A stretch of 64,000 nucleotides of DNA from Erysipelotrichaceae bacterium. GTDB lineage: Bacteria; Bacillota_I; Bacilli_A; Erysipelotrichales; Erysipelotrichaceae. The notes below the pieces were generated by a model. That model had not been told where the DNA came from, ran no database searches, and saw only the letters and a list, made by a program, of their open reading frames with translations. Location of the stretch: the NCBI GenBank assembly GCA_017445225.1, contig JAFSUN010000003.1:32648-96647 (forward strand). The letters are read 5' to 3'. Each line of letters opens with the position of its first letter. Positions within the stretch are counted from its first letter, which is position 1. Of this stretch, positions 16,823 to 25,172 are shown piece by piece. The translations under genes and the position numbers were made by a program.

Positions 16823-18043
16823 TTACCCTTCCTTGTGAATTGGCGCCTTTGTGACCCGGGTCTGCACCAGATAGATGATGGCGCTGGAGATCACACAGCC
16901 GGCAATCGCAATGATGAAGGAATAGATGTAGGTACCGGTATGATCGTAGAGGAAACCGATGCCGGTGATCACCGCACTGCGGCCGAGGTTTTCCATTAAG
17001 GAAAGCATCGAGAAGGCATCACCATAGGCCTCGTCGCCATAGATGATCCGGATGTTCAGGGGAACCGCCACCTTGTTTACCGCATAGCAGGCCCCATACA
17101 GGATGCCGGCCACAAACAGCAGCGAAGGGCTCAGCGGCAGCAGCACGATCATTAACAGACCGGCCAAACAGATGCTCATGAAGACTACTGCGGAGATGGC
17201 TACGCCCAGATAGTCGATCAGTAAGCCGATCAGAAACTTGAAGACCACGTTGCCAACCATCGAGGCCGATAACAGCGAGGCGGCCGAGAGCGGATCGTTG
17301 CCGATGCTTTCGGCAAAGCTGGGCAGATAGCTGGTCAGGGTCGTAACGGTGATGACGGCGAAGGAAGCCGTAACCAGGATGATGAAGGTCTTCTGGAAAG
17401 GCTTATAGGCCAGATAGCCGTCATAGTTTTTCTTCTTATCTTCCTTATCGCTTCGATACGGTTCCATCCCCGCCTGCTGCGGCTTGAAGGGAACAAACAG
17501 GATCGGCAGAGTCAGGGCGATCATGACCCCGACACAGAGCAGATAGCTGCTGGTAAAGCCCTTTTCCTGCAGATGACGGGCCAGAAACGGCGTAAACAGC
17601 GAGCCCATGATGCCGGAGAAGCTCATGATCAGGCCGGTTATCGTACCCCGGCGGGATAAGAACCAGTTGCCGGTGATCATCGTGATCATCACCGGACCCA
17701 GGCAGGCCAGCCCGAGGCCGCGGAAGACCGACAGGAAATTGACCAGAACGAGGGACTTGCTGAAGGCGGTGCCGATGCCGGCGATCAGCAGACATGCCAT
17801 GCCGAAGATGATGATCAGCCGGCAGTTGATCTTCTTAGTCGCTTTGGCAACCAGCGGCGTCGTAAAGCCCGTTACCAATCCGGCAATGGAAACATGCAGA
17901 GTTGCCTGTCCCCGGCCGGTATTCATGATGGCGGCCAGCGGCTCATAGAAAAGCCCATAGGAGTTCGGTACTCCTATGATGGCACAGGCCAGCAGGCAGC
18001 CGGCGGCAGTAACAAGCAGATATGTAATCTTTTCCCTGTTCAT
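16823..18043 (-). CDS. MFS transporter, OFA (oxalate/formate antiporter)-like
   Basis: 406 residues with 12 predicted transmembrane helices and a charged central loop (about residues 190-210, RSDKEDKKKN). GLFYEPLAAIMNTGRGQ and the RRGTITGLIMSFSGIMG segment resemble the OFA/monocarboxylate branch of the major facilitator superfamily. These proteins usually exchange small carboxylates, but substrate cannot be read from sequence. No clear Shine-Dalgarno stands before the ATG at 18043; a possible -10 (TAGTAT) is only a few bases upstream, so the mRNA may have a very short leader. Confidence 0.75.
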   Translation of the reverse strand: MNREKITYLLVTAAGCLLACAIIGVPNSYGLFYEPLAAIMNTGRGQATLHVSIAGLVTGFTTPLVAKATKKINCRLIIIFGMACLLIAGIGTAFSKSLVLVNFLSVFRGLGLACLGPVMITMITGNWFLSRRGTITGLIMSFSGIMGSLFTPFLARHLQEKGFTSSYLLCVGVMIALTLPILFVPFKPQQAGMEPYRSDKEDKKKNYDGYLAYKPFQKTFIILVTASFAVITVTTLTSYLPSFAESIGNDPLSAASLLSASMVGNVVFKFLIGLLIDYLGVAISAVVFMSICLAGLLMIVLLPLSPSLLFVAGILYGACYAVNKVAVPLNIRIIYGDEAYGDAFSMLSLMENLGRSAVITGIGFLYDHTGTYIYSFIIAIAGCVISSAIIYLVQTRVTKAPIHKEG

Positions 18044-18156
18044 ATCTTAATACTATCACAACCCAGATAAAAACAGACCATCACCGCATAAAAATGTCAT
18101 AAGAAAAGAACTGCTGTGAATACCTTCACTTCAGTCCCTTATTAATGCTTGCTGTA

Positions 18157-18447
18157 CTAATTCCAATATCTTTTCAGCTGCTCATAGAAGTTTTCTCTGG
18201 TGCCAGCCATGATGATTACGATAACGGCATCATCTACATATTCGACCGTGTAAGCCAGTTCATAATTGATTCTGTTATGGTAGATGTCATAACTGCGAAC
18301 CCCATTAAGATCACCCTTTTTGGCATCGCCAAGTTCAGGGTTTTCCATAATGGCGCGTATCGCTTCTTCATACAGTTTCTTAAGTTTCTGATCTTTTAGT
18401 TTTTTCAGGTATCTGGCAGCTGGAGGTAGGATCTTAACATCCGCCAT
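18157..18447 (-). CDS. RelE/ParE-superfamily toxin
   Basis: 96 residues, the usual length of RelE-fold toxins, which cleave ribosome-bound mRNA (RelE/YafQ) or poison gyrase (ParE). The helical N-terminus, YDIYHNRINYELAYTV, then VIVIIMAGTRENFYEQL match the RelE beta-sheet core and its C-terminal basic/aromatic strand. Its ATG overlaps the antitoxin stop by one base (TAATG), the translational coupling expected of a toxin-antitoxin pair. Activity is not demonstrable from sequence; it could be RelE- or ParE-like. Confidence 0.75.
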   Translation of the reverse strand: MADVKILPPAARYLKKLKDQKLKKLYEEAIRAIMENPELGDAKKGDLNGVRSYDIYHNRINYELAYTVEYVDDAVIVIIMAGTRENFYEQLKRYWN

Positions 18448-18800
18448 TAATTATCCTCATCAAAAACATCATGAAGGGTAAAAGTCTCTGCCTCCCCTCT
18501 GGCGGCTTTCTTTGCCATTTCCAGCATGTTTTCAATTGATGTTTTTACTTTTCCCTGTCTGATTTTATACTCTTTCAGCAAGGCAGTTCCTTCATATCCC
18601 TCACTGATGAGATCTGAAAGAATCTGTTCAGCGAATTCTCCACCGGCAGTATCTCTGGCGGGAACGATGACCAGAGCTCCATCCTTTACCATGCAGATGG
18701 CTTCCCTGTCAAAACCGAGTTCGGAAAAGAATTTCTGCGGAATCGTGAACTGCCTTTTTGAAGAAATGCTTACTCTCTTCTGCTCAAATAAATCAGTCAT
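18447..18800 (-). CDS. AbrB/MazE-type (SpoVT-AbrB) antitoxin
   Basis: 117 residues. The N-terminal swapped-hairpin DNA-binding domain reads KRVSISSKRQFTIPQKFFSELGF, split here as KRVSISSKRQ then FTIPQKFFSELGF, the classic AbrB pattern. It is followed by a helical tail (about residues 65-117) likely to wrap the toxin. I chose the ATG at 18800 (MTDLFEQ), with GGAGA eight bases upstream; the frame stays open further 5', but the promoter lies there. AbrB-type antitoxins are less often paired with RelE-fold toxins than RelB/PHD types. Expected to autoregulate the operon through the repeats upstream. Confidence 0.8.
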   Translation of the reverse strand: MTDLFEQKRVSISSKRQFTIPQKFFSELGFDREAICMVKDGALVIVPARDTAGGEFAEQILSDLISEGYEGTALLKEYKIRQGKVKTSIENMLEMAKKAARGEAETFTLHDVFDEDN

Positions 18801-18821
18801 ACCATGAATCTCCTTTCCAAT

Positions 18822-18877
18822 TTTCCTTGTTTCATTGTTTCCTTGTTTATTATAACTTTTCCCCGCTCCTTTTTCAA
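18822..18877 (-). promoter_or_regulatory. Promoter and candidate operator of the AbrB/RelE operon
   Basis: On the minus strand -35 TTGAAA (18872-18877) and -10 TATAAT (18849-18854) are 17 bases apart. Two exact copies of TTTCCTTGTTT (plus-strand reading; 18822-18832 and 18838-18848) are 16 bases apart start to start and lie between the -10 and the ribosome binding site. This is a plausible antitoxin operator. Confidence 0.65.
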
Positions 18878-18913
18878 CACACTGTCTAATAGCGGATTTT
18901 TCCGAAAACACCT

Positions 18914-18948
18914 GAAAAAAGGCTGAAGCGATATTCTTTACTTCAGTC
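18914..18948 (-). terminator. Intrinsic terminator of the ABC exporter operon
   Basis: CTGAAG and CTTCAG pair around a 12-base loop and are followed on the minus strand by a run of six Ts, just past the exporter stop at 18960. Confidence 0.6.
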
Positions 18949-18959
18949 TTTTCATTTGG

Positions 18960-20840
18960 TTAATCAAGTTCGGCCTTGCCGGTGTACAGCTGGTAGTAAC
19001 GGCCCTTGTTCTGTAACAGGGCCTCATGATCACCTCTTTCAATGATCCGGCCATGCTCCAGAACGATGATCGCATTGGAGTTGCGGACGGTTGAAAGACG
19101 GTGAGCGATGACGAAGACCGTCCGGCCCTGCATCAGCTTGTCCATGCCCTTCTCGATGACCCTTTCGGTGTGGGTATCGATGGAGGAGGTGGCCTCATCC
19201 AGAATCAGGACCGGCGGGTCACTGACGGCGGCACGGGCGATGTTAAGCAGCTGGCGCTGGCCCTGGGACAGGTTGGTGCCGTTGGCTGTCAGCATCGTAT
19301 TGTAGCCTTCCGGCAGACGCTTGATGAAACTGTGGGCATTGGCCAGCTTGGCGGCCGCAATGCACTCTTCATCGGTGGCGTCCAGCTTGCCGTAGCGGAT
19401 GTTATCCATGACTGTCCCGGAGAACAGGTTGGTATCCTGCAATACGACACCCAGGGAATTCCGCAGGGAACTCTTCTTAATGCGGCTGATCGGGATGCCG
19501 TCATAGGTGATCTCACCCTTCTGAACATCGTAGAAACGGTTGATCAGGTTGGTGATGGTGGTCTTGCCGGCTCCGGTTGAACCGACAAAGGCGATCTTCT
19601 GACCGGGCTTGGCGTACAGGGAAACATCCTGCAGGACGACCTTGCCCCTTTCATACCAGAAGGTAACGTTATTCAATCTGATGTCACCCTTCAGTTCGGT
19701 CAGGGTTCCGTCAGCAGGATCCTTCCAGGCGAACATTTCCGTCCGGACATCCGTTTCCGTCAGATTTCCCTGCTCATCCTTTTCGACGTTGACCAGCTCG
19801 ATCTTTCCCTCGTCTAACTCCGTCGGGGTATCGAGGACGTTGAAGACTCTTTCAGCACCGGCGATCGACATCATCATGCCGTTGAACTGCTGAGACAGGG
19901 AGCTGACCGGTCCGGCGATCTGCCGGCAGTACAGCAGGAACGAGGCTACGGAACCGACATCCATGGTCTTGGCAATGCACATCCGGGCGCCCATGACCGC
20001 TACGACCGCATAGGCGATGTAGGAGAGGTTGGCGTTGATCGGCATCAGCGACTGGGCAAACATGTTGCTGCGGATGGAAGCTTCCATCGTGGCGTTATTG
20101 AAGACCGTAAAGCCGGCGACCGATTCCTTTTCATGACAGAAGACCTTGACTTCCTTCTGTCCCAGGAACATTTCCTCGGCATAGCCGTTGATGGCGCTGA
20201 CCGTCTTCTGGATCCGCTTGAAGTACTTGCGGCTCATCTTGCCGACGAAGATGGAGATCAAGAGAACCATTACCAGCAGCGTCAGGGTGATGACCGTCAG
20301 TTTCGGTGACAGCGACAGCATCATCACGATGGATCCGGTCAGGGAGATCGTGGTGGCAAACAGCTGCGGCATCGAATCGGCGATCAGCGGCCTGATGGTA
20401 TCGATGTCACTGGTATAGTAGTTCATCAGTTCGCCGTTGGTATGGCCGTCATAGAAGCTGACCGACATGTCCTGCATGTGACGGAACAGATCCGTGCGCA
20501 TGTTGTGCAGGGTGCCGGTGGAGATGATGCTCATCAGTTTGCGGTAGCACCAGGAGGCGAAGACGCCGGCCAGGAACACGCAGGCCATCAGGATGAGATG
20601 GGAGATGAATCCGCTCAGATCGGGGTTTTCCTGCCCGATCAGCGGAGCGATGTAGTCATTGATCAGCGGCTTCATGAAATACGAGGATGCCACGGATGCC
20701 AGTGATTCAATGGCGATGAAGACAAAGACGAGAACGATCTGCCAGCGGAACTGGGTCAGATAGCTGAATATTCTCTTAACGGTGGCGGGAATGTTGTCGG
20801 CCTGCGACCGGCGCAGCTGACGGTATTTTACTTCGCTCAT
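18960..20840 (-). CDS. ABC exporter half-transporter with canonical catalytic motifs (larger subunit)
   Basis: 626 residues: a six-helix exporter domain (about residues 30-330) and an ATPase domain with Walker A GSTGAGKTT, signature NLSQGQRQ, and Walker B LILDEATSSIDT with the catalytic Glu. An extra loop of about 40 residues before the ATPase domain (around PADGTLTELKG) resembles the long arms of heterodimeric multidrug exporters such as BmrCD/LmrCD. The ATG overlaps the stop of the partner gene by four bases. Together they should form one heterodimeric exporter; drug or lipid cargo is unknown. Confidence 0.9.
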   Translation of the reverse strand: MSEVKYRQLRRSQADNIPATVKRIFSYLTQFRWQIVLVFVFIAIESLASVASSYFMKPLINDYIAPLIGQENPDLSGFISHLILMACVFLAGVFASWCYRKLMSIISTGTLHNMRTDLFRHMQDMSVSFYDGHTNGELMNYYTSDIDTIRPLIADSMPQLFATTISLTGSIVMMLSLSPKLTVITLTLLVMVLLISIFVGKMSRKYFKRIQKTVSAINGYAEEMFLGQKEVKVFCHEKESVAGFTVFNNATMEASIRSNMFAQSLMPINANLSYIAYAVVAVMGARMCIAKTMDVGSVASFLLYCRQIAGPVSSLSQQFNGMMMSIAGAERVFNVLDTPTELDEGKIELVNVEKDEQGNLTETDVRTEMFAWKDPADGTLTELKGDIRLNNVTFWYERGKVVLQDVSLYAKPGQKIAFVGSTGAGKTTITNLINRFYDVQKGEITYDGIPISRIKKSSLRNSLGVVLQDTNLFSGTVMDNIRYGKLDATDEECIAAAKLANAHSFIKRLPEGYNTMLTANGTNLSQGQRQLLNIARAAVSDPPVLILDEATSSIDTHTERVIEKGMDKLMQGRTVFVIAHRLSTVRNSNAIIVLEHGRIIERGDHEALLQNKGRYYQLYTGKAELD

Positions 20841-22576
20841 TCAGCCACCCCCTTTAACTGGGTCTCATAGAGATCGCGGTAGATCTCATTGCGGTTCATC
20901 AGCTCTTCATGGACACCCATGTCGGTGATCTTTCCGTCATCCATGACGATGATCCGGTCAGCATCCATGATGGAGGAGATGCGCTGGGCAATGATGATCG
21001 TGGTCATGCCTCTGACCCTTTCGGCCAGAGCCGTCCGGATCCGCTTGTCGGTATCGGTATCGACGGCCGAAGTGGAGTCGTCGAGAATGATGATCTTGGG
21101 TTTCTTAAGCAGCGCTCTGGCAATGCAGAGTCTCTGCTTCTGACCGCCGGAGACGTTGACGCCGCCCTGGCCCAGCATCGTCTGATAGCCGTTGGGCTGG
21201 CGTAATATGAAGTCGTGGGCCTGGGCACATTCGGCCGCTTCCACTACTTCTTCATGGCTGGCATTGGGATTGCCCCACTTGAGGTTTTCCTCAATCGTGC
21301 CGGAGAACAGGACGTTCTTCTGCAGGACCATTGCCACGTCTTTTCTCAGGTTATTAAGCTTGTATTCCTTAACATTGTGACCGCCGACGATGACCTCACC
21401 TTCAGTGGCGTCATACAGTCTCGGCAGTAACTGCACCAGGGTGGTCTTGCTGGAGCCGGTGGAACCGATGATGCCGACGACTTCGCCGGAAGCGATCTTC
21501 AGGTTGACATCGGACAGGGCATTTTCCGCTGCCTTTTCGGAATACTTAAAGGAAACATCCCGGAATTCAATGGAGCCGTCTTCCGGAAGCAGTTCCGGAT
21601 CACAGCCGTCATCGGTGATGTCGATCACTTCATCGAGGATCTCATTGGCTCTGTCTACCGAGGCCTGGGCAAAGATGATCTGCATTAAGGACATCGATAA
21701 CATCATCAATGAGAACAGAATGGCTCTTAAGTAAGTAAGGTAGCTCATGAACTCACCCGTCAGCATCTTCCCGGCGATGATGTCCTGGCCGCCGAACCAG
21801 CTGACGGCGATCATGCAGCCGTACATCACCAGGTTGAACATCGGCGAGTTGAGGATGACGAGCTTTTCCGCGAAGCGCTGCTGCTTCATGACTCCTTCAC
21901 TGGTAACACGGAACTTGTTCTTCTCAAAGTCTTCCCTTACAAAGGTCTTGACGACGCGGATGCCGACGAAGTTCTCTTCCAGAGAGCCGTTCATCGCATC
22001 GAACTTTCTCATCAGTACCCGGAAACGGGGATGAGCGTAGTGGGAAATGAAATACAGTCCGGCACCCAGGATCGGGATGGCCACGAAGAAGACACTGGCC
22101 AGGGAGGAATTGATGGTAAAGACCATGTAGGTGGAGACGATCAGCTGCATCGGGCTTCTTACCAGCGTTCTGACGATGGACAGATAGGCCATGCGGATCT
22201 CTCTCATGTCCTTGGTCATTCTGGTGACCAGGGACGGAACCTCAAACTTATCCATGTTCTTGAAGCTGAAGGCCTGGATCTTCTCGTACATGGCGATGCG
22301 GATGTTGCGGACAAAGCCGCTGGAAGCCCAGGCGGCACAGATGCCGCTGGCGGCTCCCGTCAGCATCGCGGCGACCGACAGGATGACCATCTGTTTGCCC
22401 AGCTGGTAGATCAGCTGGAGGTTGCTGCCGCCGGCACCGTTAATGCCTTCGTCGATGATCCGGGACATCAGTCTGGGGATGAATACGTCAAATACGACCT
22501 CAGCAGTTACCAATAACGGCGCCAGTATGGCCGCGAACATGAACTGCTTGGTGTATTTTCTCAACAGTCTGAACAA
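20837..22576 (-). CDS. ABC exporter half-transporter with degenerate Walker B (smaller subunit)
   Basis: 579 residues with six membrane helices, then an ATPase domain: Walker A GSTGSSKTT, signature NVSGGQKQR, and Walker B IIILDDSTSAVDT. The usual catalytic glutamate after the Walker B aspartate is replaced by aspartate (DD instead of DE). This is the pattern of the non-catalytic site in BmrC/LmrC-type heterodimers. The start appears to be TTG at 22576, preceded by GGGGGAG. A sigma-A promoter (TTGAAA-17-TAAAAT) lies just upstream. Confidence 0.9.
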   Translation of the reverse strand: MFRLLRKYTKQFMFAAILAPLLVTAEVVFDVFIPRLMSRIIDEGINGAGGSNLQLIYQLGKQMVILSVAAMLTGAASGICAAWASSGFVRNIRIAMYEKIQAFSFKNMDKFEVPSLVTRMTKDMREIRMAYLSIVRTLVRSPMQLIVSTYMVFTINSSLASVFFVAIPILGAGLYFISHYAHPRFRVLMRKFDAMNGSLEENFVGIRVVKTFVREDFEKNKFRVTSEGVMKQQRFAEKLVILNSPMFNLVMYGCMIAVSWFGGQDIIAGKMLTGEFMSYLTYLRAILFSLMMLSMSLMQIIFAQASVDRANEILDEVIDITDDGCDPELLPEDGSIEFRDVSFKYSEKAAENALSDVNLKIASGEVVGIIGSTGSSKTTLVQLLPRLYDATEGEVIVGGHNVKEYKLNNLRKDVAMVLQKNVLFSGTIEENLKWGNPNASHEEVVEAAECAQAHDFILRQPNGYQTMLGQGGVNVSGGQKQRLCIARALLKKPKIIILDDSTSAVDTDTDKRIRTALAERVRGMTTIIIAQRISSIMDADRIIVMDDGKITDMGVHEELMNRNEIYRDLYETQLKGVAE

Positions 22577-22621
22577 ATAAACTCCCCCTTTCCGTGTTCA
22601 TAAGTCAATTGTCATGTAAGT

Positions 22622-22650
22622 ATTTTAAACTCCAGTTCTCCGCTTTTCAA
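22622..22650 (-). promoter_or_regulatory. Sigma-A promoter of the ABC exporter operon
   Basis: On the minus strand -35 TTGAAA (22645-22650) and -10 TAAAAT (22622-22627) with a 17-base spacer, about 45 bases upstream of the TTG start. Confidence 0.65.
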
Positions 22651-22662
22651 CGGAATGAACCG

Positions 22663-23322
22663 TCAGATTATGTAGGTTTTGGTGATTTTCATTCCCGTCT
22701 TATACTGCGGCCACAGCTGGCCGAGTCTTTCATAAAACTGTCTGGAGTGATTGTCTACCTTCAGATGCGCCAGTTCATGGCAATAGACGTATCTGATGCC
22801 TTCCGGCGGCAGGGCCACGCACCACAGATTCATGATGATCTTTCGGCGATTGCAGAAGCAGCTGCCCCAGCGGCCGGTCGCAAACCGGTAAGCCAGCTGG
22901 TAGTCGCCCACTTCATCGTTCAGCAATGAATGAAAATGATCCAGATACTGATCCAGCGTCTGCTGGCAGAAATTCCTAAAGGCCTTCTTGCGGGCGGTGT
23001 CACTGGGACCGCTGATCAATAACCAGTCCCCTCTTAATTCCACCCCTGAAGGGCCGTCGGCTAAAACCACGGCATATCTTTCACCCAGAACATAGGCTTC
23101 CGCGCCAACCTGCCATTGGAAGGAAGCGTGCTTACGGGGATCGTTGAGATGCTTCTGGAGCCAGGACTCCTTGCTGAGAATGAAGTCGATGATCTCCTGC
23201 TCGCTGACATTGTCAGCCGCATTGACCAGGATCTCGGAGCCCTTCACCTTCAGAGTGGTGCGCTTATAGCCCCGGGTCAGCAGAATGTGCCGGCCGTTAA
23301 CTGTCAGCTGACGTGGCTGCAT
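22663..23322 (-). CDS. YgjP/SprT-like zinc metallopeptidase (DUF45)
   Basis: 219 residues. The zinc motif HELAHLKVDNHS (HExxH plus a third His a few residues on) and the preceding RWGSCFCNRR match the M48-like YgjP/DUF45 family. The N-terminal half is the strand-rich module typical of the family. Natural substrate is unknown; a link to DNA-protein crosslink proteases (Wss1/SprT) is by fold only. The start at 23322 overlaps the end of the ABC-F gene by 26 bases, so the two are probably co-transcribed. Confidence 0.8.
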   Translation of the reverse strand: MQPRQLTVNGRHILLTRGYKRTTLKVKGSEILVNAADNVSEQEIIDFILSKESWLQKHLNDPRKHASFQWQVGAEAYVLGERYAVVLADGPSGVELRGDWLLISGPSDTARKKAFRNFCQQTLDQYLDHFHSLLNDEVGDYQLAYRFATGRWGSCFCNRRKIIMNLWCVALPPEGIRYVYCHELAHLKVDNHSRQFYERLGQLWPQYKTGMKITKTYII

Positions 23323-25159
23323 ACTCTTCCCACTCTTCCATTAAATGCGCGATCTCATTGTGCTTTTCATCGATCGCCTCTTCCAGAGCATCCATCTTGC
23401 GGTTGTCATGGTAGTATTCGGGATCAAAGCGCTTTTCCCGCAGTTCTTCCAGTTCCCTTTCCGCTCTGGTGATCATCCTTTCCAGCTGGGCGGTCTTCTT
23501 GACGTTTTCCCGCTGCTGCTTGGCCTGGGAGACCGGTTTCTTCTCTTCCGCCGGCTTCTCGGATATTATTGGCTTATGATCCTTTTCCATGTATTCATCG
23601 TAATTCAGGGGATAGAACGCCGTCTTGTCTCCTTCCACGCAGAGGATGCAGGTAGCCAGTTTCTGAATGAAATAACGGTCATGCGATACGAATATCAGGG
23701 TCCCGGTATAGCTCTGCAGAGCGTCTTCCAGGGCCTCCTTGCCCATGATGTCCAGGTGGTTGGTCGGCTCGTCCAGCACCAGCAGGTTGGGCTGCTGCAG
23801 CATCAGCTTGGCCAGGGAAAGGCGGACCTTCTCCCCGCCGCTTAAGACGTCGCAGCTCTTGAAGACATCATCAGCCGTGAACATGAACTGCCCCAGCACC
23901 TTTCTGACAGCCGTGTGGTCCAGCTCCGGATGTTCATCCCAGACCTCTTCCAGTACCGTACGGCTGGTGGAGAACTGGGCCAGCTGCTGATCAAAGTAGG
24001 CGGCCTCGATCTGATGACCGAACATGTACTCGCCGCCTAACGGTTCCACCATGCCCATCAGAGTCTTGACCAGGGTACTCTTGCCCAGGCCGTTGGGCCC
24101 GATGATGGCCAGCTTCTGGCCGTTGGTGATCTGAAAGCTGACCGTACATAACGGCTTATCGTAGCCGATGGTCAGGTTATCGACCGTCAGGACGCTGGTG
24201 CCGCCCTTGATCTTGGGGTCAAAGCGCAGCTTGAAGTTGGCCTTGTCTTCGCGCGGTCTTTCGACCCGCTCCATCCGGTCCAGATACTTGATCTTGCTCT
24301 GGGCGAAGGCGGCCTTCTCCTTCTTGTAGCGGAATTTCTCGATCAGGGCACTCAGCCTTTCGATCTCTTCCTGCTGATTCTTATAGCGTCGCATCTGCTG
24401 CTGCACCAGGATCTTCTTCTGGGCAACATAGGATGTATAGTTACCGGTAAAATGATTGAGTTTTCCAAACTCAAATTCATAGACTTCGGAAACGATCTTG
24501 TCCATGAACATGCGGTCGTGGGATACGATGACGATGGCCTTGGGATACTTGCGCAGGTAATCCTCCAGCCATTCAATGGTCGTGATGTCCAGGTGGTTGG
24601 TCGGCTCATCCAGCAACAGGATGTCCGGCTTCATCAATAACAGCTTGACAAAGGCGATCCGGGTCTTCTGGCCGCCGGAAAAGGTGTTCAGCGGGCGGTC
24701 CAGATCCTCGATCGGAAAGCCGAAGCGGGTAAACAGAGCGATCTGCTCCTGGTTGTAGTTATAACCGTTGCCGGCTTCAAAGCGATGCTGCAGCTGATCG
24801 TACTGCCGGATCAGGTTCTCATCGTCGTATTCACTCTCCAGCCGTTTGCCCAGTTCATCCAGCTGCTGCTTGATCGCCAGCAGTTCGGCAAAGACCTTGT
24901 TGAACTCCTCCCTGACGGTCAGGGACTCATCTTCAAAGGCCATCTGGGCCAGATAACCGATGGTGGCATTGGCCGACTTGGTCAGGGTACCGCCATCCAA
25001 TGGCAAAAGACCACTTATTATCTTTAATAAAGTGGTCTTACCGCATCCGTTGCGTCCGATAATGGCGATCTTCTTGTTTTCCTTTATCTCAAACTGAATG
25101 TTTTCGAACAGTATTTCTCCTGCAAAGTCTTTCGTTCCGTTTCTGACCTGTAGTAACAT
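23297..25159 (-). CDS. ABC-F family ATPase, YdiF-like
   Basis: 620 residues with two ATPase domains and no membrane segments. Domain 1 has Walker A GRNGCGKTT, signature FSGGQKTR and LLLDEPTNHLD. Domain 2 has GPNGLGKST, LSGGEKVR and LVLDEPTNHLD. The interdomain linker (about 240-310) and a C-terminal charged coiled coil (about 540-610) fit YdiF/Uup-type ABC-F translation factors, which act at the ribosomal E site. Resistance ABC-Fs often carry a long leader with an upstream peptide; only 13 bases separate this gene from its upstream neighbour, which argues for a housekeeping role. Confidence 0.88.
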   Translation of the reverse strand: MLLQVRNGTKDFAGEILFENIQFEIKENKKIAIIGRNGCGKTTLLKIISGLLPLDGGTLTKSANATIGYLAQMAFEDESLTVREEFNKVFAELLAIKQQLDELGKRLESEYDDENLIRQYDQLQHRFEAGNGYNYNQEQIALFTRFGFPIEDLDRPLNTFSGGQKTRIAFVKLLLMKPDILLLDEPTNHLDITTIEWLEDYLRKYPKAIVIVSHDRMFMDKIVSEVYEFEFGKLNHFTGNYTSYVAQKKILVQQQMRRYKNQQEEIERLSALIEKFRYKKEKAAFAQSKIKYLDRMERVERPREDKANFKLRFDPKIKGGTSVLTVDNLTIGYDKPLCTVSFQITNGQKLAIIGPNGLGKSTLVKTLMGMVEPLGGEYMFGHQIEAAYFDQQLAQFSTSRTVLEEVWDEHPELDHTAVRKVLGQFMFTADDVFKSCDVLSGGEKVRLSLAKLMLQQPNLLVLDEPTNHLDIMGKEALEDALQSYTGTLIFVSHDRYFIQKLATCILCVEGDKTAFYPLNYDEYMEKDHKPIISEKPAEEKKPVSQAKQQRENVKKTAQLERMITRAERELEELREKRFDPEYYHDNRKMDALEEAIDEKHNEIAHLMEEWEEYAATSADS

Positions 25160-25172
25160 GTTCCCTCACTGT

